In this document: positions 18,532 through 25,652 of the stretch, one piece after another | Position numbering within the stretch: position 1 is the first letter of the stretch | How the letters are laid out: every line of letters begins with the position of its first letter | Assembly (NCBI RefSeq): GCF_000422805.1 | Contig: NZ_KE383924.1 | Span: 247,772 to 311,771, forward strand | Source of the DNA: Nocardioides halotolerans DSM 19273 | GTDB taxonomy: Bacteria; Actinomycetota; Actinomycetes; Propionibacteriales; Nocardioidaceae | Reading direction: 5' to 3' | DNA: 64,000 nucleotides | Made by a program: the position numbers and the translations under genes | Notes under the pieces: generated by a model | What the model was told of the DNA's origin: nothing | Database searches by the model: none | Seen by the model: only the letters and a program-made list of their open reading frames with translations

Positions 18532-18671
18532 TTGCTGATCGATCAGTCACCTCCCCGCGTTGCTGATCGATCAGTCACCTCCCCGCGTTGCTGATCGATC
18601 AGTCACCTCCCCGGGTTGCTGATCGATCAGTCACCTCCCAGGGTTGCTGATCGATCAGCCACCTCGCGACC
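18532..18671. repeat. Five tandem 28-bp units, each with a 12-bp palindrome
   Basis: Units start at 18532, 18560, 18588, 18616 and 18644. Each unit begins TTGCTGATCGATCAGTC and contains the perfect palindrome CTGATCGATCAG. Units 1 and 2 are identical; units 3 and 4 differ in the last few bases; unit 5 differs in the stretch after the palindrome. The array fills the gap between the hemerythrin start and the end of the thioredoxin-domain gene. There are no unique spacers, so it is not a CRISPR. Confidence 0.95.
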
Positions 18672-18675
18672 GTGG

Positions 18676-19644
18676 TCAGGTCGTCGGCGTGTAGCCCGGT
18701 CGGCCGGAGGCGTCCCACTCCTCCCAGAACGAGGTGAACTCCTCGCCCAGGAACGGGTCGCCGCCGGTCATCGCGATGCCGCCGCGGCGCACGGTCCAGT
18801 CCCACGGCGCGAGGTCCTGGGCCGCCGCGAGGTGCCGCCGAGCGCCCTCGGTGTCGCCGCGGCGCTGGAGGTGCGCCGCGATCCGCCGCTCGGCCAGCGC
18901 GAGCTGCTCGGCGTCGGTGCGGTGCTGCGACTCGGCGTTCGCACTGTCGGGGAGCACGCCCTCGCGCGCCCACCGGCGCAGCGCGTCGTGGTGCTGCTCG
19001 CTCGAGATCCTGGTGAAGTCCACGAACTGGTCGTCGCCCGGCGCGATCGTCGGCGGCTTCACGATGCGGTCGTCCTCGTCGACCCACACGACCGACGGCA
19101 CGTTCGTGATGCCGTAGCGCTCCGCGGTCACGTGCGCGGTGTCCACCGCGACGGGGTACGACGGGTTCGCCGCCTCGATCCACGGCCGCGACTCCTCGGG
19201 GTCGTTGTCGAGCGCGACCGAGAAGAGCCGGACATTCGCGTCCGCGAGCTCGTCCTGGAGCGCCTGCCACCCGCCGAGCTCATGCCGGCAGCCGCACCAG
19301 CTGGCCCAGGTGACGAGCACCCGCTTCTGGCCCGAGTAGTCGTCGAAGGACACGGGGTTGCCGTCGACGTCCTGCAGGTCGAGCGGCGGCGCCTTCCCGG
19401 TCGCCGCCTCGCGGTGGTGGGCCTCCGCCGACGGCGCGACCGCGGCCACCCCCGCCTCCTCGTCGACCGCGAGGAGCAGCCCCAGCGCGTCGAGGACCGA
19501 GCGCCCGAGCAGCGGCACGCACGTCTTGCCGCGGCAGAGGCCCTCGGGCTTCAGCGCCCAGCCGAGCGCCTCGGCCAGCGCGGACTCGTCGTCGAGCCAG
19601 CTCGAAAGGTCGTGCTCGCGCCCGTCGACGTCGATCAGGATCAC
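18676..19644 (-). CDS. Thioredoxin-domain protein with C-terminal extension
   Basis: A 322-residue protein. Residues about 1-90 form a small domain with SSWLDDESALAEALGW and CRGKTCVPLLG. Residues about 95-230 form a TlpA/AhpC-like thioredoxin fold: PPLDLQDVDGNPVSFDDYSG, active-site-like WASWCGCRHELGG (Cys-Gly-Cys rather than Cys-x-x-Cys), and ITNVPSVVWVDEDDRI. The C-terminal part is helical, with alanine/arginine-rich TPR-like character. No signal peptide is seen, so it is probably cytosolic. The start is GTG 19644, 40 bases from the KstR-type operator and divergent from the flavoprotein gene; upstream in-frame codons lie in that promoter. Confidence 0.75.
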   Translation of the reverse strand: MILIDVDGREHDLSSWLDDESALAEALGWALKPEGLCRGKTCVPLLGRSVLDALGLLLAVDEEAGVAAVAPSAEAHHREAATGKAPPLDLQDVDGNPVSFDDYSGQKRVLVTWASWCGCRHELGGWQALQDELADANVRLFSVALDNDPEESRPWIEAANPSYPVAVDTAHVTAERYGITNVPSVVWVDEDDRIVKPPTIAPGDDQFVDFTRISSEQHHDALRRWAREGVLPDSANAESQHRTDAEQLALAERRIAAHLQRRGDTEGARRHLAAAQDLAPWDWTVRRGGIAMTGGDPFLGEEFTSFWEEWDASGRPGYTPTT

Positions 19645-19684
19645 GCGGGACAGGATTCCACGGAAGCAGTGCCCCGTCTCGGGC

Positions 19685-19702
19685 ACTAGAACTTGTTCTA
19701 GT
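19685..19702. promoter_or_regulatory. KstR-type operator
   Basis: ACTAGAACTTGTTCTAGT has 8-bp arms and fits the published KstR consensus TnnAACnnGTTnnA at every fixed base. It ends 9 bases before the GTG start of the KstD-like flavoprotein, so the mRNA may be leaderless, with the operator covering the promoter core. KstR control is inferred from the motif and the enzyme type; no kstR gene is in the window. Confidence 0.65.
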
Positions 19703-19711
19703 CTTGCGGTC

Positions 19712-21181
19712 GTGCCCGGCACCGACCTCCCCGACGTCCGCTCGGCTACTGACGTGCCCGCCGACGCGCCGGCGTACGACGTCGTGGTGGTGGGCTTCGG
19801 CATCGCGGGCGGGTGCGCGGCCCTCGAGTCGGCGCGGGCCGGTGCGCGGGTGCTGCTGCTCGAGCGAGCGGCCGTGCACGGCGGCACCTCGGCACTGTCG
19901 GGCGGACACTTCTACCTCGGCGGCGGCACCGCGGTGCAGGTCGCGACCGGCCACGACGACCCGGTCGAGGAGATGGTCCGCTACCTGACCATCACCTCCA
20001 AGGAGCCCGAGCCCGACAAGATCCGCGCCTACTGCGAGGGATCGGTCGAGCACTTCGGGTGGCTCGAGTCGCTGGGGTTCGAGTTCGAGCGCTCCTACTA
20101 CCCCGAGAAGGCGGTGATCCAGCCCGGCACGGAGGGGCTGATGTTCACCGGCAACGAGAAGGTCTGGCCCTACCTCGACCAGGCGCGGCCCGCGCCGCGT
20201 GGCCACAAGGTGCCGGTCCCCGGTGACACCGACGGCACCAAGATGGTCATGGACCTGCTGCGCGACCAGGTCGAGCAGGCGGGCGTCGAGGTCCGCTACG
20301 AGACCGGCGCGAGCCACCTGGTCGCCGACGAGTCGGGCCGGGTGGTCGGCGTGGAGTGGAGGTCGTTCGACACCTCCGGCGTGGTGCGCGCGTCGTCGGT
20401 GGTGCTGGCCGCGGGCGGCTTCGTGATGAACCCCGACATGGTCAGCGCGTACACACCTGCACTGGGCTCGAAGCTGTTCACCCTCGGCTCGACCTACGAC
20501 GACGGGCTCGGCATCCGCCTCGGCGCCTCGGTCGGCGGCGAGCTCAAGCACATGGACGAGCCGTTCATCACCGCGCCGTTCTACCCGCCCTCGGTGCTGG
20601 TGAAGGGCCTGGTCGTCAACAAGCTGGGGCAGCGGTTCGTCGCCGAGGACAGCTACCACGCGCGGACGTCGTACCACGTGATGCGCCAGCCCGACGCCGC
20701 GGCGTACCTCATCGTCGACAGCGCGCACCTCGAGGAGCAGCGGATGTCGCTCTGCCCGCTCATCGACGGCTGGGAGACCGTCGAGGAGATGGAGGCCGGG
20801 CTGTCGCTGCCGGCCGGCTCGCTGGTCGCGACGCTGGCGCGCTACAACGACCACGCCGCGCGCGGCGAGGACCCCGACTTCCACAAGCACCCCGACTGGC
20901 TCGCGCCCCAGGACCAGGGGCCGTGGGGTGCCTACGACCTCACCCTCGGCAACGCGCTCTACGCCGGCTTCACCCTCGGGGGCCTGCGGGTGACCGTCGA
21001 CGGCCAGGTGCAGCGCGAGGACGGCTCGGTCGTCGCCGGGCTGTACGCCGCCGGCGCGTGCGCGTCCAACCTCGCCCAGGACGGCGCGGGCTACTGCTCG
21101 GGCACCCAGCTCGGCGAGGGGTCGTTCTTCGGGCGGCGTGCGGGTCGGCACGCGGCGGCAGTTTCACCGGGTACCCGGTGA
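19712..21181 (+). CDS. FAD-dependent dehydrogenase, KstD/fumarate-reductase flavoprotein type
   Basis: A 489-residue flavoprotein of the FRD/SDH-KstD superfamily. The FAD motif VVVGFGIAGGCAALESARAG starts near residue 20, with the conserved GGTSALSGGHFYLGGGT soon after. The C-terminal FAD-contacting segment reads GLYAAGACASNLAQDGAGY, then GTQLGEGSFFGRRAGRHAA. These features fit ketosteroid dehydrogenase-like enzymes more than respiratory subunits. The start is GTG 19712. A KstR-type operator lies directly upstream, suggesting steroid or related degradation. The last residues VSPGTR and the TGA stop are encoded by the palindromic repeat that begins at 21159, so the native C-terminus may have been replaced. 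Confidence 0.85.
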   Translation: MPGTDLPDVRSATDVPADAPAYDVVVVGFGIAGGCAALESARAGARVLLLERAAVHGGTSALSGGHFYLGGGTAVQVATGHDDPVEEMVRYLTITSKEPEPDKIRAYCEGSVEHFGWLESLGFEFERSYYPEKAVIQPGTEGLMFTGNEKVWPYLDQARPAPRGHKVPVPGDTDGTKMVMDLLRDQVEQAGVEVRYETGASHLVADESGRVVGVEWRSFDTSGVVRASSVVLAAGGFVMNPDMVSAYTPALGSKLFTLGSTYDDGLGIRLGASVGGELKHMDEPFITAPFYPPSVLVKGLVVNKLGQRFVAEDSYHARTSYHVMRQPDAAAYLIVDSAHLEEQRMSLCPLIDGWETVEEMEAGLSLPAGSLVATLARYNDHAARGEDPDFHKHPDWLAPQDQGPWGAYDLTLGNALYAGFTLGGLRVTVDGQVQREDGSVVAGLYAAGACASNLAQDGAGYCSGTQLGEGSFFGRRAGRHAAAVSPGTR

Positions 21182-21230
21182 AACTGGCCCTTCCCGTATG
21201 GAGTTCCATGCAGGAAGGTGCAGTTTCTTG
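21159..21230. repeat. Palindrome-hairpin dispersed element, copy 1
   Basis: A perfect 28-bp palindrome occupies 21159-21186 (half: CAGTTTCACCGGGT). A hairpin follows at 21189-21218: CCTTCC, CGT, ATGGA, GT, TCCAT, GCA, GGAAGG. A short degenerate piece, CAGTTTC, starts at 21221. Copy 2 at 62671-62760 has the same layout, but its outer stem is CTGACC/GGTCAG, so both strands of the stem changed together. This copy supplies the stop codon of the upstream flavoprotein gene and lies just before the aminotransferase ribosome site. Confidence 0.9.
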
Positions 21231-21247
21231 ACGGCAGGAGGGTGCCC

Positions 21248-22435
21248 ATGACGTCGACCGCCGACCGTTGGCAGGTCGCCAGCCGCGCCAACGTGCCGCC
21301 GTTCCACGTCATGGACCTCCTCGCGGCGGCGCACACCCGACGGCGCACGCACGGCGACCTGCTCGACCTGCTCGCCGGGCAGCCGAGCACGGGCGCGCCG
21401 GCACCGGTGCGCGAGGAGGCGATCCGGCTGCTGCAGGGCACCGACCCGCTCGGCTACACCCCCGCGGTCGGCATCCTCGAGCTGCGCGAGGCGATCGCCG
21501 GGCACCACCGTCGCACCTACGGCGTCGAGGTCGATCCCGACGAGGTCGTCGTCACCACCGGGAGCAGCGGCGGGTTCCTGCTCGCGTTCCTGGCGGCGTT
21601 CGAGGCCGGCGACAAGGTCGCGATGGCCCGGCCCGGCTATCCCTGCTACCGCAACGTGCTCACGGCCCTCGGCATCGAGGTCGTCGAGGTCCCGACGGGC
21701 CCGGAGACGAGGTTCCAGCCGACCGTCGAGCAGGTCGCGGAGCTGCACGCGCGGCACGGCCTCACGGGCCTGGTCGTCGCGAGCCCGGCGAACCCGACCG
21801 GCACCATGTTGCTCCCGGGCGAGCTCGCGGCGCTGGCCCGCTGGTGCGAGGCCGAGCGGGTGCAGCTGATCAGCGACGAGATCTACCACGGCATCGAGTA
21901 CGCCGACCCGGAGAGCCGGCTCGCGCGCAGCGCCTGGGAGACCAGCCGCGAGGCGGTCGTGTTCGCGAGCTTCAGCAAGTACTTCTCCATGACGGGCTGG
22001 CGGATCGGCTGGATGCTCGTGCCCGACCGCCTGCGCCGCGCCTGCGACGTGCTGGCCGGCAACTTCACGATCTGCCCGCCGGTCATCGCCCAGCGGGCGT
22101 GCCTCGCGGCGTTCGACGACGCGTCGTACGCCGAGCTCGACGGCCACGTGCGGCGCTACGCCGACAACCGCCGGATCCTCCTCGACGGCCTGCCTCGGCT
22201 CGGGATCACCGAGCTCGCCCCGGCCGACGGCGCGTTCTACGTCTACGCCGACGTCGGTCACCTGACGCAGGACTCGATGGCGTTCTGCCACGACCTGCTG
22301 GCCCGCACCGGCGTGGCGCTCGCCACCGGCGTCGACTTCGACACCGAGGTCGGCGGCCGGTTCGTGCGGCTCAGCTTCCCGGGCGACGCGGCCGTGATCG
22401 AGGAGGCGCTCGAGCGGATCTCCACAGTCGTCTGA
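21248..22435 (+). CDS. PLP-dependent class I/II aminotransferase
   Basis: A 395-residue fold-type I aminotransferase. It has GYTPAVGILELREAIAGHH near the N-terminus, the substrate/cofactor segment SPANPTGTMLLPGEL, LISDEIYHGIEY with the Asp that holds the PLP pyridine nitrogen, and the Schiff-base lysine in SFSKYFSMTGWRIGW. The C-terminus has GGRFVRLSFPG, with the carboxylate-binding Arg. The start is ATG 21248, with AGGAGGG 5 bases upstream. The family covers aspartate, alanine and aromatic aminotransferases; the substrate is not determined. It follows the palindromic element that ends the previous gene, so co-transcription is uncertain. Confidence 0.9.
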   Translation: MTSTADRWQVASRANVPPFHVMDLLAAAHTRRRTHGDLLDLLAGQPSTGAPAPVREEAIRLLQGTDPLGYTPAVGILELREAIAGHHRRTYGVEVDPDEVVVTTGSSGGFLLAFLAAFEAGDKVAMARPGYPCYRNVLTALGIEVVEVPTGPETRFQPTVEQVAELHARHGLTGLVVASPANPTGTMLLPGELAALARWCEAERVQLISDEIYHGIEYADPESRLARSAWETSREAVVFASFSKYFSMTGWRIGWMLVPDRLRRACDVLAGNFTICPPVIAQRACLAAFDDASYAELDGHVRRYADNRRILLDGLPRLGITELAPADGAFYVYADVGHLTQDSMAFCHDLLARTGVALATGVDFDTEVGGRFVRLSFPGDAAVIEEALERISTVV

Positions 22436-22477
22436 CCGCACGTTTCGCCCACCGGCCGCGGCGGGCAGACCGACCTC

Positions 22478-22903
22478 ATGTACGGCAACACCGAGGTGAT
22501 CCGCGGGCTGGCCCGCACCATGCGCGGGCAGGCGGCCACGCTCCGCTCCGAGGCGAGCAGCCTGCTGGCACAGGCCGACGCCGTGCCGTGGGAGGGGCTC
22601 GCCGCCGACGCGATGCGCGCGCGGGTGCGCGGTCAGGTCGCGGGGCTGCACCGCTCCGCCGAGCTCGCCGACGACGCCGCCGCCGCCCTCGACCGGCACG
22701 CCGACGAGGTCGACCGGCTCAAGGACCTCATCGCGGCCGTGGAGCGGAAGGTGATGGCGCTGGTCGCGGGCGCCCGCGACCGGCTGGCAGGCCTGGTGGC
22801 GAGCGTGCTGCCCGACCCGCTCGACGAGCTGCTCGACCGCTTCGTGCCGCCACCGCCCGGCCACCGCGACTGGCTCTTCGTCGACCTTCCCGGCCTGTCA
22901 TGA
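22478..22903 (+). CDS. WXG100-like protein A with C-terminal extension
   Basis: A 141-residue helical protein. Residues about 1-85 form two helices around a WEG turn (AVPWEGLAADAMRARVRGQV), as in WXG100/ESAT-6-like proteins. The extension beyond 100 residues ends in PPPPGHRDWLFVDLPGLS. That tail is shared with WXG-like protein B at 24300-24683 (consensus PGHxDWLxVxLPG). It overlaps the lipase-like gene as ATGA. WXG proteins are normally secreted by ESX systems as helical pairs, but no ESX ATPase is in the window. The start is ATG 22478 with a weak ribosome site. Confidence 0.65.
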   Translation: MYGNTEVIRGLARTMRGQAATLRSEASSLLAQADAVPWEGLAADAMRARVRGQVAGLHRSAELADDAAAALDRHADEVDRLKDLIAAVERKVMALVAGARDRLAGLVASVLPDPLDELLDRFVPPPPGHRDWLFVDLPGLS

Positions 22904-24246
22904 TCACCCCACGGAACTGCTCGGAGGGCGCGCTGCGCGCGGGCGGCCCGCACTTCCGCGGGGACCCCGAAAAAGCGTTGACCGCCGGCCCCGAGATCAT
23001 CGACGTCCGCGGCGGCTCCGCGGGGGTGGCCGCGTCGTACGCCGCGGCGCGCGGGCTCGCCGACGTCTTCGACGACGCCGGCGACCGGCTCCGCGGGCTG
23101 GGCGCGGAGGGGCTGCGGGTGATGCGCGACCCCGATCTGCTGGAGTCGGGGCTGCTCTCGCCGGGCAGCTGCGCGGAGGCCGAGGCCGCCGTGCTCGCCG
23201 TGACCGGCGGGCCCGACGGCGTCATGGCGGCGTCGTTCGGGTGGGAGGCGGACGCCCTCGGCGTACGCACCGCGATCGAGTGCCTGGAGGCGGCCGACGA
23301 GACCGTGCGGTTCGCGATCGAGGGCCTCGACCGGCAGCTCGTGCTGACCCTCGGGCCGCTCGCCGGGGCCGTGATCGCCGCCGACCCCGACGTCCTCTCC
23401 GAGGTCCCCGGGCTCACCGAGCACCTCGTCGACGGCCTCGGAGGTCCGGTCTCGGCCGGCCTCCTCGGCCTGCTCTACGGCGGCCCGGGCCGACCGGTCG
23501 TGACGCCGCTGCCCACCGCCCTCGGCACCCGCCGGCCCAGGTCGGTGCGCGACCTGGTCGAGCACCTCCACGAGGTGGCCGCGCTCTCCGGCGACCCCGA
23601 CTCGCCCGCCAACGGCACCATCGAGGTGCAGACGGTGACCGCTCCCGACGGGTCGGTGCGCCACCTGCTCTACCTCCCCGGCACCGACGACTTCAACGCG
23701 CCGTGGGACCAGGACGCCGACGTCCGCGACCTCGAGACCGACCTCGACTCGATCTCCGGTCAGCCCGACGCCTACCAGCAGGGCATCCTCCAGGCGCTCG
23801 AGGACGCCGGCGTCGGCAAGGGCGAGCCGCTGCTCGTCGTCGGCCACTCGCTCGGCGGCATGGAGGCGGCGGCGCTCCTCGCCGGCCACGGCGGCTACGA
23901 GATCACCGACGTCGTGACCGCCGGGTCGCCGACGGCGCAGGTGCCGTCGTTCCCGGCCGGGTCGCACGTGCTGTCGCTCGAGCAGCGCGGCGACATCGTC
24001 CCGGAGCTCGACGGCGCCCCCAACCCCGACTCGGTCGAGCAGACGACGGTGACCTTCGACGCCGACCCCGACGGCGGGATCCTCGCCCACCACTCCTACG
24101 CCACCTACGAAGCGGGTGCCGGGCTGGTCGACGCCTCCACCGACCCCTCGGTCGTCGACGCCGTCGCGTCGCTGCACGACCACGGCTTCCTCGGGGCCGA
24201 CGGCGAGGCGCACAGCCAGGTCTTCCAGATCACCCGGGCGCCGTGA
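22900..24246 (+). CDS. Alpha/beta-hydrolase, lipase-like, with N-terminal helical domain
   Basis: A 448-residue protein. The N-terminal half (about 35-180) is helical, with RGGSAGVAASYAAARGLADV followed by FDDAGDRLRGLG, resembling ESX-substrate helical regions. The C-terminal half is an alpha/beta-hydrolase with nucleophile elbow VVGHSLGG (Ser317), a likely acid in QRGDIVPELDG, and a likely His in LAHHSYATYEAG. Genes of this type occur beside WXG proteins in actinobacteria and may be secreted lipases or effectors. The start ATG 22900 overlaps the WXG-A stop, so the pair is translationally coupled. Lipase B at 25649-26944 is a diverged duplicate. Confidence 0.75.
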   Translation: MITPRNCSEGALRAGGPHFRGDPEKALTAGPEIIDVRGGSAGVAASYAAARGLADVFDDAGDRLRGLGAEGLRVMRDPDLLESGLLSPGSCAEAEAAVLAVTGGPDGVMAASFGWEADALGVRTAIECLEAADETVRFAIEGLDRQLVLTLGPLAGAVIAADPDVLSEVPGLTEHLVDGLGGPVSAGLLGLLYGGPGRPVVTPLPTALGTRRPRSVRDLVEHLHEVAALSGDPDSPANGTIEVQTVTAPDGSVRHLLYLPGTDDFNAPWDQDADVRDLETDLDSISGQPDAYQQGILQALEDAGVGKGEPLLVVGHSLGGMEAAALLAGHGGYEITDVVTAGSPTAQVPSFPAGSHVLSLEQRGDIVPELDGAPNPDSVEQTTVTFDADPDGGILAHHSYATYEAGAGLVDASTDPSVVDAVASLHDHGFLGADGEAHSQVFQITRAP

Positions 24247-24299
24247 GGTTTCCTGCGGGTCGCGGCGGGTAGGTGGCGGACGAACGAGAGGCGGTCCTG

Positions 24300-24683
24300 A
24301 TGTACGGCGACACCGACGTGATGCGCAGGCACGCCGGTCGCCTGCGCGAGCAGGGCGACGCGATCCGGGCGATGGCCGACCAGCTCGTGTCCCAGGCCGA
24401 GGCCGTCACGTGGGCCGGTCGGGCCGGCGACGCGATGCGCGAGCGCATCCGCGAGCGCGCCACCCGCCTGCGCGAGGCGGCCGAGCGCCACGACCACGCC
24501 GCCGACACCCTCGAGAGCCACAGCCAGCTCGTCGACGAGCTGAAGGACTCCATCGCCGAGACCGAGCGCCGCGCCACGGCGCTGCTCGACGACGGCGCGC
24601 TGCCGAGCTTCGAGTCGCCGGCGCCCGGCCACAAGGACTGGCTGGCGGTCACCCTCCCCGGCGTCGGCGACCGGAGCCCGTGA
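24300..24683 (+). CDS. WXG100-like protein B
   Basis: A 127-residue protein starting YGDTDVMRRHAGRLREQGDA, parallel to WXG-A (YGNTEVIRGLARTMRGQ). The turn is VTWAGRAGDAMRERI, a W-x-G motif. The tail PAPGHKDWLAVTLPG matches that of WXG-A. The start is set at ATG 24300 because GAGAGG lies 8 bases upstream and because the alignment with WXG-A begins there; an in-frame GTG at 24273 is less likely. It is 3 bases before the EspG-like gene. It forms the second half of a duplicated WXG + hydrolase module. Confidence 0.65.
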   Translation: MYGDTDVMRRHAGRLREQGDAIRAMADQLVSQAEAVTWAGRAGDAMRERIRERATRLREAAERHDHAADTLESHSQLVDELKDSIAETERRATALLDDGALPSFESPAPGHKDWLAVTLPGVGDRSP

Positions 24684-24686
24684 CCG

Positions 24687-25652
24687 ATGCCGACCATCGA
24701 CCTCGGCCCACCCCGGCCGACCCCGCACGACCTCCTCGACGGGCTGCCCCGCCGGGTCGCGCTGACGCTGCCGGAGCTCAGGTTCGCCGCCGAGCGGGCC
24801 AACGGCGCTCCCCTCCCCTTCGACGTGCGCGACGGCGGCCTCGACGGCGGGCTCGACGAGCGGCTCGGCAGCAGCCGCGGGTCCGACGAGGCGGCGGCGT
24901 ACGCCGAGACGCTCGCCCGCCTGCATGACCCCGTGACCACGCTGTCGCGGCGCGGGCTGCTGGTCGGCGGACCCGACGACGGCGTGCTCGAGGACGGCCT
25001 CGTCGGCGCCATCGGGCTCCTGGCCACCCCGACGGTCGCCCTCGACCTCGACATCGCCGCCGGCCCCGTGCAGGTGAAGTCGTGGCACCGCCAGCACGGC
25101 GGCGCGGTCGCCGCGCTGTCGACGCAGGACGGGCTGGTCTTCGAGCTCGCGTGGTTCCCGACCTGGGCCTGGGCCGCCGAGCTGGCCCGCGCCGCGGTGG
25201 TGCCGGAGGACCTGCCGCTCAGCGACTCTGTCGTGCCCGACCGGGTCGTCGTCCCCCACGACCTCGCCGACGCCGCGGTCGAGGCCGCCCGCACCCACCG
25301 CACCGACCTCGTCCCGGTGCTCGTGGAGCAGCACCCCGGCGGGGTCACCGACGCGACCGGCACCCGGCTCGGCGACGGCGACGCCGTGCGGGTGCTCACC
25401 GGGCTGGCCACCGAGGCCCGCGGCCGGCTGCGCGCGCTCGTCGCCGACGTCTCGGGCGAGGAGACCAGCACCGTCGGCGTCGTGGCCTGGACGCTGGTCG
25501 CCGACGGCTGGCGCGCCCTGCGCGCCCACCGCGTCGTCGGTGACCACGGTGACGCCGCCGACGAGACCGGCCTGCTCCTCGAGGTGGCGCGCGTGATCCC
25601 CGACGACCTCGCCGCCGAGCTCGCACCCGTCCTCGCGGAGGTGGCGCCGTGA
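24687..25652 (+). CDS. EspG-like ESX secretion chaperone
   Basis: A 321-residue protein whose pattern matches the EspG family (ESX secretion-associated, cytosolic chaperones of PE-PPE or related substrates). The N-terminal strand-helix is ALTLPELRFAAERANGAPLP. A middle RRGLLVGG...ATPTVALDLDI section follows, then ARGRLRALVADVSG, GVVAWTLVADGWRALRAH and the C-terminal PDDLAAELAPVLAEV. The assignment rests on this pattern alone. It lies between WXG-B and lipase B and overlaps the latter as GTGA. In mycobacteria EspG delivers substrates to an ESX machine; here no such machine is nearby. Confidence 0.6.
   Translation: MPTIDLGPPRPTPHDLLDGLPRRVALTLPELRFAAERANGAPLPFDVRDGGLDGGLDERLGSSRGSDEAAAYAETLARLHDPVTTLSRRGLLVGGPDDGVLEDGLVGAIGLLATPTVALDLDIAAGPVQVKSWHRQHGGAVAALSTQDGLVFELAWFPTWAWAAELARAAVVPEDLPLSDSVVPDRVVVPHDLADAAVEAARTHRTDLVPVLVEQHPGGVTDATGTRLGDGDAVRVLTGLATEARGRLRALVADVSGEETSTVGVVAWTLVADGWRALRAHRVVGDHGDAADETGLLLEVARVIPDDLAAELAPVLAEVAP

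Noticed and set aside
18532..18671. Possible CRISPR array (28-bp repeat unit)
   Set aside because: The 28-bp units are contiguous with no variable spacers and no cas genes nearby. It is a plain tandem repeat.
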